A DNA stretch of 50,144 nucleotides from a virus. The translations under genes were made by a program, and so were the position numbers. Under the pieces are notes generated by a model that was given only the letters and a program-made list of their open reading frames with translations, did not search any database and was not told where the DNA came from. This document shows positions 17,128 through 24,707 of the stretch, one piece after another. Location: positions 1-50,144 of the IMG/VR virus record IMGVR_UViG_3300032265_001977; one strand, given 5' to 3'. Position 1 is the first letter of the stretch; each line of letters opens with the position of its first letter.

Positions 17128-17705
17128 ACTGGGTCTAAATTAATATTTAAAATAACACGTCGAGTACTGTTAATAGGATTCGTAGCAGTATGATATTGCA
17201 ACCCATTAAATAACACTAGTCTATTAGCTACAGGAGTTATACGATGTACTGTAGGAAATATTTCCGGTTCTGGAAACCCGTTAAATACAGGTTCAAACAT
17301 TCTTGTGTCGCCATCAGAATCATTAAAATAATAAATTATAGTGTCGTGCGGATAAAAGTAATCAACGTGAGGCAGATTATAATTTTCTTCCTTCCATCCA
17401 ATTTTAGGATTTTTCATACTTGCCCGAGCTCTAATAAGATTATCTCGAGTATATCCGTAGTCTTTTTCTAATTTTTCAAAAAATACAGAGCAGTGGCGAA
17501 AGAAAAAACTAATATTTGAATCTTCCCGATCAAATATCATATGATTGAATCCGTCAGTTTCTCGTGCAAACTGATCTTTGAAGTTATAATCTCCCGGCGG
17601 CAAAGATACGTATGGTGTATAATACCACGGAAAGTCTCCAGAAAGTACTTTTTCTTGAAACTTTTTAAAATCATTTTCTGGTAAGAAGTTATCTTTGATT
17701 ATCAT
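17124..17705 (-). CDS. Putative 2OG-Fe(II) oxygenase (HxD type)
   Basis: 193 aa, first gene of the four-oxygenase leftward operon. NYNLPHVDYFYP (H113, D115), DTIIYYFNDSDGDTRMFEP, ITPVANRLVLFNGLQYHTAT (H172) and STRRVILNINLDP (R182 or R183). Complete triad and 2OG Arg. It is a paralogue of the oxygenase at 11.5-12.2 kb, which follows a halogenase pair directly; finding the same type heading a separate operon suggests duplication within the cluster. A late promoter box lies seven bases upstream of the ATG. Confidence 0.83.
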   Translation of the reverse strand: MIIKDNFLPENDFKKFQEKVLSGDFPWYYTPYVSLPPGDYNFKDQFARETDGFNHMIFDREDSNISFFFRHCSVFFEKLEKDYGYTRDNLIRARASMKNPKIGWKEENYNLPHVDYFYPHDTIIYYFNDSDGDTRMFEPVFNGFPEPEIFPTVHRITPVANRLVLFNGLQYHTATNPINSTRRVILNINLDPV

Positions 17706-17712
17706 CGTCGAA

Positions 17713-17720
17713 TATTTATA
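17713..17720 (-). promoter_or_regulatory. T4-type late promoter box for the four-oxygenase operon
   Basis: A perfect TATAAATA on the minus strand, ending seven bases before the ATG at 17705. As at 13.8 kb, the inferred transcript would have almost no 5' leader, and no Shine-Dalgarno precedes the ATG. Confidence 0.55.
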
Positions 17721-17760
17721 GAATATTTTGTACCCCTTGAAAAAAACATAAGTAGTTAAT

Positions 17761-18348
17761 ATGAACTATGCAACAATACCATTATTTTCTACCCCTGTTT
17801 ATTCTACAAAAATAAATGTGTCAGATTGCCCAAATTTTGAAAGTATTGAATGGGTCACAGCACATGGGCACGGAATGAGTCAGGATAGCCGATTGTTAGA
17901 TCAGCCAGTGTGGGAATCGTTGCGTAGTCAAATACTAGATCATATAGAACAGTTTTTTTATAAAGAATTAAGAGCAAATACCAATTGTAAAATTCATATT
18001 ACAACTAGTGTAGCTAATAAAAATGAACCAACTCAAATTCATCCTCGGCATTCTCATGTAAATAGCATCTTAAGTGGATGTGTTTATTTTGATTTTCATC
18101 CTTCAAAAATTAAATTTATACGAAGGTCTTATAATCAAATTAAATATGACATAACTGATTATAATTTATATAATTCAGAAGAGTGGGTGATTGCTCCTGA
18201 ACCCGGATTATTATTAATATGGCCTAGTGAACTAGAGCATGAAGTAGAAATTTCCAAGATTGGTGATCCTGTACGATATAGTATTGCTTTTAACACCTGG
18301 TTGAGTGGTGATGTTAATACTGCTGAACTTGCCTTATTGAGATTATGA
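17761..18348 (+). CDS. Putative 2OG-Fe(II) oxygenase (HxH type)
   Basis: 195 aa. Opening IPLFSTPVYSTKINV matches the FPxPI-type start of 2OG-FeII_Oxy_5 proteins; core TQIHPRHSHVNSILSGCVYF (H97-x-H99), PEPGLLLIWPSELEHEVEI (H160), VRYSIAFNTW (R172). Another HxH member, this time rightward and divergent from the leftward four-oxygenase operon. It starts a rightward unit with an unknown protein (one-base gap), a halogenase and a second unknown protein. No clear Shine-Dalgarno is visible before the ATG. Confidence 0.8.
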   Translation: MNYATIPLFSTPVYSTKINVSDCPNFESIEWVTAHGHGMSQDSRLLDQPVWESLRSQILDHIEQFFYKELRANTNCKIHITTSVANKNEPTQIHPRHSHVNSILSGCVYFDFHPSKIKFIRRSYNQIKYDITDYNLYNSEEWVIAPEPGLLLIWPSELEHEVEISKIGDPVRYSIAFNTWLSGDVNTAELALLRL

Positions 18349-18349
18349 C

Positions 18350-19078
18350 ATGTTTGATATATTTTTTAAAAAACGTAAAATTGTAGTAGATTGCTTTACA
18401 TCACACACCGGATCTTATGAACTATTTCCTATTAAAGAAGCTTCTAGATTCATGCCCGACTGGTGGAAATTGCTACCAAATTCTTATATGGTTACCAATG
18501 AACACAAGTTATCTACCCCGAGAGCTACTATGAAACGTTGTGAAGGATTTATAGGGCTCTATCAACATGGATTCATAATACCTCTCTGGACTGATTTAAT
18601 TATGGAAACAACTAGTACTGGTTTTAACTATCAGTTTGCCGATGGCAGCAGTTCTATTGGATACCATGATGATAATCAAAAAGGTGCTGAATTTAAAAAA
18701 TACAATCATGTTAAAATACATACACCTTGGCGTATACAAGAAAAAACAGGTGTTAAGTTTTTATTTTTACAACCTTCGTGGAACGCTCCTGAAGAAATGC
18801 ATATAGTCAACACGCCCCCAGGCATTATTGATTTTAAATATCAACATTCGAGTCATGTTAATTCATTTTTGTTACCAGACAAAAGATACGACTGGCCGGC
18901 TGGTAAACCCATGGCACATTTAGTTCCACTGTCGGATGCCGAAATAGAGATAAAATTACATTTTGTAGGCGGAGACATTAATGTAGCAAAGGTAATGGAG
19001 CCTGGCATGCCAGCGTATCTATCTTCTTATCAAAAGATAAAAAAAATAAAAGAAGGCAAGTGCCCTTTTAAAGGTTAA
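18350..19078 (+). CDS. Unknown phage protein, paralogue of the 20.6 kb gene
   Basis: 242 aa, family not recognised. It is homologous to the protein encoded at 20580-21320, which lies on the other side of the halogenase. Matching pieces are a Cys-led segment ending in DLIMETTST (DLIMEIHST in the partner), a central β-rich stretch (FLFLQPSWN, PPGIIDFKYQHSSHVNSFLL) followed by AGKPMAHLVPLSD, and a C-terminal KEGKCPF tail (KSDKCPY in the partner). MPDWWKLLP near residue 35 is a Trp-rich helix. No signal peptide or membrane segment is apparent. Flanking a halogenase in one operon suggests a substrate-binding or partner role, but this is inference only. Confidence 0.7.
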   Translation: MFDIFFKKRKIVVDCFTSHTGSYELFPIKEASRFMPDWWKLLPNSYMVTNEHKLSTPRATMKRCEGFIGLYQHGFIIPLWTDLIMETTSTGFNYQFADGSSSIGYHDDNQKGAEFKKYNHVKIHTPWRIQEKTGVKFLFLQPSWNAPEEMHIVNTPPGIIDFKYQHSSHVNSFLLPDKRYDWPAGKPMAHLVPLSDAEIEIKLHFVGGDINVAKVMEPGMPAYLSSYQKIKKIKEGKCPFKG

Positions 19079-19080
19079 TT

Positions 19081-20583
19081 ATGAAAGTAGAAAAAATAGT
19101 CATTGTCGGAGGAGGTACTAGCGGGTGGATGACCGCCGCATACCTTAGTAAAAATAATCCTGAGGTTACTATTACTATAATAGACAAAGAAGTTGGAACT
19201 CCGATTGGGGTAGGAGAAGCCACACTAATTAATTTTAAAGATTTTTTAGACGAATGCGGATTTCATATCGATGATTGGTTTTCAAAAATTGACACTGGCT
19301 ACAAAGCTGGTATCTTATTTGCTAATTGGACTAAACCTGGAAATGAATTATGGCATCCTTTTTATAAAGGTAATAAGGTGCTACCTAATGAAGAATTTCC
19401 GTTAGATGTATATGTACACGATCTATGGACACTAAATCAAGATTTAGATTTTAAAACATATACTATGGGTAATTATGATGCATCTGTATATGAAAATAAA
19501 ATAGATAGTCATTTATTGAATATAGGGTACTACGGATATCATGTTGATTGCGGTAAATTAGTTCAGTTTATTCAAGAAAAATTATTATCTGATCCGTTAA
19601 GAAAGATTCAAATTATCAGATCTGATGTTGTTAATATATCTCGCAAAGTCGATGACGATATTGAATATCTAGAACTTAAAGATGGACAAAATATTTCAGC
19701 TGATTTGTATATAGATTGTACCGGATTTAAAAGTTTATTAAGTCCAGGAAGAGATCGTGTTAATTTAATGGGTCGCTTATTTTGTAATACCGCAGTAGTT
19801 TCTCCAGTGCCGTACAAAGATAGAAATACTGAATTTAAGCCATACGCAATATCAGAGGCGGTAGATCACGGATGGGTATGGAAAATTGGTGTAGCAAGTC
19901 GAATCGGCAGTGGTATGGTATTTAATCGAGATATAACAGATATCGAAGAAGCAAAAGATTATTTTGTTAATTACTGGGATAATCGCATTAGTAAAGAAAA
20001 AGTGCGTGTTATAGACTGGACTCCTTTTTATAATAATAATCAATGGAAGGGTAATGTTGTGCAAATTGGTTTGAGTGCCGGATTTATTGAGCCTTTAGAA
20101 AGTACAGGTATTGCGTTAATTACTGCTGGAGCAACGCAAGTACACAATGTAATCAGAGAGCAATTTTATGATCAAAATAGCATAGATTACTTTAATCAAA
20201 CTATGAAAATGTACTTTGAAGATTGCATAGATTTTGTGGCGGCACACTACGACAGAAATGAACGCACTACTCCTTTTTGGAATTATGTAAAAGAAAAATT
20301 TGTACCTAGTGATCGGATGAAACATCATATGGCATTGGTAGAAAAATCAACTAATGTACTGTCTTATAGAGGAAGATTTAACACAATATTCAACGGAGTA
20401 AACTGGAGTTCAATACTAATACAAATGGGATTTCCAGTTGCTCCTAGAGATTTACCTATTAATCCAGAATATGCCAGAGAAATTCTAGTAAAAAATTATA
20501 TTCGAAATGACAAACATCGTAGCATTTCAGGATTACATCACAGTAGTGAAATAGACAGAATAGCAGAACTTAATAGATTATGA
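19081..20583 (+). CDS. Flavin-dependent tryptophan-halogenase-family protein
   Basis: 500 aa. GGGTSGW (10-16), GVGEA (43-47), TGYKAGILFANW with catalytic-type K75, DLYIDCTGF, and SAGFIEPLESTGI with E337. The WxWxIP signature is WVWKIG (265-270), so the Pro is replaced by Gly. It groups with the 8.4 kb homologue by SAGFIEPLES. It starts two bases after the upstream unknown gene and overlaps the downstream one by four bases (ATGA), so the three are co-expressed. Likely a halogenase, though family members without reported halogenation exist and the changed motif urges caution. Confidence 0.9.
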   Translation: MKVEKIVIVGGGTSGWMTAAYLSKNNPEVTITIIDKEVGTPIGVGEATLINFKDFLDECGFHIDDWFSKIDTGYKAGILFANWTKPGNELWHPFYKGNKVLPNEEFPLDVYVHDLWTLNQDLDFKTYTMGNYDASVYENKIDSHLLNIGYYGYHVDCGKLVQFIQEKLLSDPLRKIQIIRSDVVNISRKVDDDIEYLELKDGQNISADLYIDCTGFKSLLSPGRDRVNLMGRLFCNTAVVSPVPYKDRNTEFKPYAISEAVDHGWVWKIGVASRIGSGMVFNRDITDIEEAKDYFVNYWDNRISKEKVRVIDWTPFYNNNQWKGNVVQIGLSAGFIEPLESTGIALITAGATQVHNVIREQFYDQNSIDYFNQTMKMYFEDCIDFVAAHYDRNERTTPFWNYVKEKFVPSDRMKHHMALVEKSTNVLSYRGRFNTIFNGVNWSSILIQMGFPVAPRDLPINPEYAREILVKNYIRNDKHRSISGLHHSSEIDRIAELNRL

Positions 20584-21320
20584 AAACAGTTAAATGGTCG
20601 TTTGGAACAGAATCTATAGAGCCTGATACTACACATTCTGCTTGTATGATTCCATTGATTGATAAAGATTATTATCCGTTTGTAAGTCTAACGAAAGAAG
20701 TTAAGGCATTAAGGCGCGGTGAGACATTTTTAAAATGCCCTGCTAATACCGATTTTTTAAAAAATACATTTGGATTAGTTGCACCTCACGATTTAATCAT
20801 GGAAATACATTCAACAACTGACGATCAATTTAGTGTGCGTTGTGAAAATCTTACACAAGATCAATTTAACAAATTAATTGATACTAGGTTTTTAGAGGGT
20901 ACTGAAAAAGGTACAAGTCCCCATCCGTTAGTAGGATTAGATTGGTTATGTACATTTACTAGTGAAGAATCTATGTTAATTCAATTGCTTCCAGCATTTT
21001 TACATCATAACGATTTCACCCTACGAACTGTTATGATACCTGGACAATACGATATCGGCAAATGGGTACGTCCAGTTGAATTAGTTTTTGAATTTAAACG
21101 TCCTAACGAACGTGTTACTATTAAGAAGGGCGATGTGATTGCCTACTTTAAATTTTATACAGACGATTCAGTAAAATTAGTTGAGCAGTCGGTGCCATGG
21201 GATGATACTATGACTTGTATGGATATCAGAAATAAAGATAGATGGCGGCCGTTAAAAGCTAGATACGAGGCATTTGCTAAAGTTAAATCTGACAAATGCC
21301 CGTATAGTCCTAAAGATTAA
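20580..21320 (+). CDS. Unknown phage protein, paralogue of the 18.4 kb gene
   Basis: 246 aa, family not recognised. Shared layout with the 18350-19078 protein: FLKCPANTDFLKNTFGL then APHDLIMEIHSTTDDQF; SMLIQLLPAFLHHNDFTLRT; an IPGQYDIGKWVRPVELVFEF strand pair; KKGDVIAYFKFYTDD; and a C-terminal KVKSDKCPYSP tail with a single Cys. The KKGDVIAYFKF segment resembles a β-barrel or jelly-roll edge but no active site is obvious. Ends convergently with the glycine-rich fibre gene, overlapping it by four bases with no terminator seen. Confidence 0.7.
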   Translation: MKTVKWSFGTESIEPDTTHSACMIPLIDKDYYPFVSLTKEVKALRRGETFLKCPANTDFLKNTFGLVAPHDLIMEIHSTTDDQFSVRCENLTQDQFNKLIDTRFLEGTEKGTSPHPLVGLDWLCTFTSEESMLIQLLPAFLHHNDFTLRTVMIPGQYDIGKWVRPVELVFEFKRPNERVTIKKGDVIAYFKFYTDDSVKLVEQSVPWDDTMTCMDIRNKDRWRPLKARYEAFAKVKSDKCPYSPKD

Positions 21321-22441
21321 TATCTAATAATAACAATCCCAGATCCACCGCTGCCAGTTGATCCGTGCTGTGCTCCGCCACCGCCACCGCCAGTATTAGC
21401 ACCTGCGGCACCACCATGATGATGTCCACTACCTGGGTTACCAGCGTTAATTGCCTGGCCGCCACCTGTGCCTTGATTATTACTGCCGGTTTGTGGAGAA
21501 TGATATAGAGCTCCGCCACCACCCCCACCAACACCACCGCTACCAAATCCGCCATGGTGTGCTCCACTACCACCGCCGCCGCCCCAGTAGTATGTAGTGC
21601 CTAAAATGTCACTGGCTGCTCCTGGGCCACCGTTTTGGTTAAATTGCGAAGCACCTTGACGTTCGTCAGTTCCAGAGCCGCCAGGTCCGCCAGCTCCGCC
21701 GCCAGCTCCTGAACTATGTTGATTATCACTACTTGTGTTATAACGAACACCAGATCCACCTGGAAATCCTTGTCCAGTAATTCCGTATCCAGCGACCACA
21801 CGTTGACGGCTGTCTGCTCCGCTATCACCTGTATTGCCACCGCCGCCGCCAGAACCACCGTTAGCACCTGCAGCTCCACCGCCGTATGGATTACTATATC
21901 CTTGAGGAGGAGTTGCCCAGCCACCACCTGCTCCACCACCTGTTGCTGTGATAGAAGAAAATACACTGTTACTGCCGTTATTACCAACACTGTTACCGCC
22001 TCCGCGGCCTGGTCCAGGGCCGCCTGCGCCTACGGTAATTGGATATGAAGTACCTGATGACACCGGAAATGTCTTATTAAAAATAAATCCGCCACCACCA
22101 CCGCCACCTGACCAATCATAACCGGCACTACCACCACCGCCGACAACTAACACTTGAACGGTGCCAGTAAATGTTGGAGTAAATGAAGAATTACCAACAC
22201 TAGTAAACAAATGAACTACGTTATTGTCAATAATTTTAATATTGTCTCCGCCAGTACCGATAGCACCTTGACTAATACCGCTAACTGGTCGCCAATTTGT
22301 ACCATCATAAAATTCTAGCATGTTCATACTAGTATTAAAACGAGTCATTCCTGATGTAGGAGATGGACGATTACCGGTAGTACTAGATGGTAATGAAAGA
22401 TAGCCGTCTTGCGAAAAGTTTGTTGTTTGTAACTGTGCCAT
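21317..22441 (-). CDS. Glycine-rich tail fibre/adhesin protein, copy 1 of 3
   Basis: 374 aa. The N-terminal ~60 residues carry a fibre module (NRPSPTSGMTRFNTSMNMLE, then FYDGTNWRPVSG). A β segment follows (SFTPTFTGTVQVLVVGGGG), and then ~250 residues of Gly-rich sequence with runs of up to seven Gly, ending GSGIVIIRY. Gly-rich tips of this kind can fold as polyglycine-II bundles, as in gp38-type phage adhesins, so host receptor binding at the fibre tip is the likely role. Conserved islands among the three copies are YPITVG, SSITATGGG, GITGQGFPGGSGVRY and YYWGGGGG. Last gene of the leftward virion operon. Confidence 0.75.
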   Translation of the reverse strand: MAQLQTTNFSQDGYLSLPSSTTGNRPSPTSGMTRFNTSMNMLEFYDGTNWRPVSGISQGAIGTGGDNIKIIDNNVVHLFTSVGNSSFTPTFTGTVQVLVVGGGGSAGYDWSGGGGGGGFIFNKTFPVSSGTSYPITVGAGGPGPGRGGGNSVGNNGSNSVFSSITATGGGAGGGWATPPQGYSNPYGGGAAGANGGSGGGGGNTGDSGADSRQRVVAGYGITGQGFPGGSGVRYNTSSDNQHSSGAGGGAGGPGGSGTDERQGASQFNQNGGPGAASDILGTTYYWGGGGGSGAHHGGFGSGGVGGGGGGALYHSPQTGSNNQGTGGGQAINAGNPGSGHHHGGAAGANTGGGGGGAQHGSTGSGGSGIVIIRY

Positions 22442-22454
22442 TTATTATCTCTTA

Positions 22455-23564
22455 TTAGTATCTAATTATAACCATTCCAGATCCGCCGTTGCCGCCTGGA
22501 GCATTTCCACCGCCACCACCACCACCAGTATTGGCGCCAGCATTTCCGCCAACTGTTTGCCCTTGTGAATCTTGTCCTTGATTAACTGCTACTCCGCCAC
22601 CAAAGCCGGTGTATGTCGGGTAGCCAGTTCCTGGTAATTGCGGACCGCCATGGTGAGCGGCTCCACCACCACCACCACCGATACCACCAGGGCCGCCGCC
22701 GCCAGGATTGTAATGAGAACCTTGTCCACCACCACCACCCCAGTATAAAATATTACCTAAAATATCACTTGCCGCGCCTGCTCCGCCCCATGCTGAAAAA
22801 CGGTCATAACTTTGATCTGGACTTTCGCGACCTGGAGCGCCTGCTCCGCCGCCTGAACCTGAGTTGTGTGCATTATCACCTTGACGTGTGTATCTTACAC
22901 CAGATCCACCTGGAAATCCTTGTCCGTACGTACCATTACCGCCCATTACTCGAGCACGACTATCAGTAATGCCGTCACCTGTATTACCTCCTCCACCGCC
23001 AGATCCGCCAGGAATGCCAGTTTGAGCAAACCAGCCACCACCACCACCACCGCCTGTTGCTGTAATAGTTGAGAATACGCTACTGCCACCATTTCCGCCG
23101 GTTGAACCATATGGGCCTGCTCCACCACCACCGCCTACGGTAATTGGATATGGAGTACCCGATGAAACTGGGAATGATGAATTATATATAAATCCACCGC
23201 CACCACCGCCACCACCGTGACCTCCAGCACCTCCTCCTCCACCTGCCACTACCAATACTTGTACCGTACCAGTAAATGCTGGGGTAAATGATTGGCCGCC
23301 TCCAACGCTGGTAAATTGATGAACAACGCCGCCGCTATTACCTAGATATGTAATACTACTGCCGCCAGTGCCAATAGTACCTACACTATAACCTGTTACA
23401 GAACGCCAATTTGTGCCATCCCAGAATTCTAATAAACCTTGACTATTAGTTGTATTATATCTAAAATTACCTGTGCCATTTGGAGTACTTCTAGCGGCAT
23501 TGTTACCGCTAGGTAAAGTAATAGCACCAGTAGAATTAATTGTTGTATTTTGTAGTGTTGACAT
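22455..23564 (-). CDS. Glycine-rich tail fibre/adhesin protein, copy 2 of 3
   Basis: 369 aa, colinear paralogue of both neighbours. N-terminal module ARSTPNGTGNFRYNTTNSQG then LLEFWDGTNWRSVTG; SFTPAFTGTVQVLVVAGGGG; Gly-rich body with YPITVGGGGG, STITATGGGGGGGWF, GTYGQGFPGGSGVRYTRQGD, ASDILGNILYWGGGGG; C-terminus GSGMVIIRY. Relative to copies 1 and 3, the loops between the islands differ most (for example TRQGDNAHNSG here), which would diversify a binding surface. The 13-base spacer and Shine-Dalgarno-like AAGAGATAATAA before copy 1 are repeated before this gene, indicating tandem duplication of a gene plus its leader. Confidence 0.75.
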   Translation of the reverse strand: MSTLQNTTINSTGAITLPSGNNAARSTPNGTGNFRYNTTNSQGLLEFWDGTNWRSVTGYSVGTIGTGGSSITYLGNSGGVVHQFTSVGGGQSFTPAFTGTVQVLVVAGGGGGAGGHGGGGGGGGFIYNSSFPVSSGTPYPITVGGGGGAGPYGSTGGNGGSSVFSTITATGGGGGGGWFAQTGIPGGSGGGGGNTGDGITDSRARVMGGNGTYGQGFPGGSGVRYTRQGDNAHNSGSGGGAGAPGRESPDQSYDRFSAWGGAGAASDILGNILYWGGGGGQGSHYNPGGGGPGGIGGGGGGAAHHGGPQLPGTGYPTYTGFGGGVAVNQGQDSQGQTVGGNAGANTGGGGGGGNAPGGNGGSGMVIIRY

Positions 23565-23577
23565 TTATTATCTCTTA

Positions 23578-24705
23578 TTAATATCTAACAACAACAATAC
23601 CAGAACCGCCACGAGTTCCGTTATTTGTAGTGTTGTAGTTGGCGCCACCACCGCCACCGCCAGTATTGGCGCCAGCATTTCCGGCATAATTTGTATCTAT
23701 TCCTGGTTGTCCAGGGTTGTATGCTTGACCGCCGCCCATACCGTTACTGAACGGACCACCGGGAAAACGTGGGCCACCGTGGTACTTACCACTTCCGCCT
23801 CCACCGCCAATTCCGCCTGATTCTGCAGTTGTATTATTTCCTTGATAGCAACAACCGGCACCACCGCCGCCCCAATATAAGATACTACCTAAAATATCAT
23901 TTGCGGCTCCAGGACCACCATCTGCTACACGGCCGTCCCAGCAATGATCGGGGCCTGGTTTTCCAACACCGCCTGCGCCTCCGCCGCCACCTGCCATATG
24001 ACAGTTGTCGCCTTGTTGATTATAACGAACTGAAGTTCCACTTGGGAATCCTTGACCAGCAATACCATATGTTGGTAAAACACGATAGCGATTATCTGGA
24101 CTATCAGTCATTGATGGAGCACCACCAGATCCACCTGGTTGGCTACCGTAACTTGTTGGAGATCCAGCATTAAACCAAGCTCCACCACCACCGCCACCAG
24201 TAGCAGTTGTTGAACCAAATACACTATTACCGCCCGGTGGGCCTGCGTTAGGATATGGTGCTGGCCCACCGCCTCCGCCCACAGTAACTGAAATAGGACT
24301 ACCACTAGATACTGGATATGTACGGTTGTAAATAACTCCGCCACCACCGCCACCACCGCCCCAGTGTGCTCCGCCTGCCCCACCGCCAGCTACTACTAGA
24401 ATTTCTACAGTACCAGTAAATGCTGGCGTAAATGTTGCGGAGCCTGCGGTTGTAAATATATGTGTAATGCCACCACTGGTTCTACTTCCACTATTACCAA
24501 CATATTGAATTAGGTCGCCGCCTGACCCAATAGATCCGTTACTAATACCAGTAATTGGTCGCCATCCTGATCCATCGTAATGTTCGATAGTATTCATAGT
24601 ACTGTTATAACGAGTCATACCTGCTGTCGGGCTACCTGGTCTGTCTCCGGTAGGGCCAGAAGGTAATGTTAAATTAGTAAACGATGTGGATTGTAGGTTT
24701 GCCAT
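23578..24705 (-). CDS. Glycine-rich tail fibre/adhesin protein, copy 3 of 3
   Basis: 375 aa, first of the tandem trio in transcription order. N-terminal module GDRPGSPTAGMTRYNSTMNT then IEHYDGSGWRPITG; SATFTPAFTGTVEILVVAGG; Gly-rich body with ISVTVGGGGGPAPY, STTATGGGGGGAWF, GIAGQGFPSGTSVRYNQQGD, ANDILGSILYWGGGGAG; C-terminus GSGIVVVRY. It uniquely contains a CC pair (GAGCCYQG) and a DNCHM segment. Shine-Dalgarno AAGGTAG comes from the end of the upstream S74 fibre gene (two-base gap), so it is co-transcribed with it. Confidence 0.75.
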   Translation of the reverse strand: MANLQSTSFTNLTLPSGPTGDRPGSPTAGMTRYNSTMNTIEHYDGSGWRPITGISNGSIGSGGDLIQYVGNSGSRTSGGITHIFTTAGSATFTPAFTGTVEILVVAGGGAGGAHWGGGGGGGGVIYNRTYPVSSGSPISVTVGGGGGPAPYPNAGPPGGNSVFGSTTATGGGGGGAWFNAGSPTSYGSQPGGSGGAPSMTDSPDNRYRVLPTYGIAGQGFPSGTSVRYNQQGDNCHMAGGGGGAGGVGKPGPDHCWDGRVADGGPGAANDILGSILYWGGGGAGCCYQGNNTTAESGGIGGGGGSGKYHGGPRFPGGPFSNGMGGGQAYNPGQPGIDTNYAGNAGANTGGGGGGANYNTTNNGTRGGSGIVVVRY

Positions 24706-24707
24706 TT

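Noticed and set aside
5098-20583. RiPP precursor peptide for the halogenases
   Set aside because: Intergenic gaps are too short, and no small Trp-rich frame with a ribosome site was found; a precursor outside the window is not excluded.
1-21320. Bacterial secondary-metabolite cluster
   Set aside because: Halogenases and oxygenases could suggest one, but there is no NRPS, PKS, transporter or regulator, and phage tail and fibre genes lie on both sides in the same operon style.
21601-24383. Long alternative frames inside the glycine-rich genes
   Set aside because: They are shadows of GC-rich Gly codons in other frames, lack ribosome sites and have Val/Ala- or His-rich low-complexity translations.
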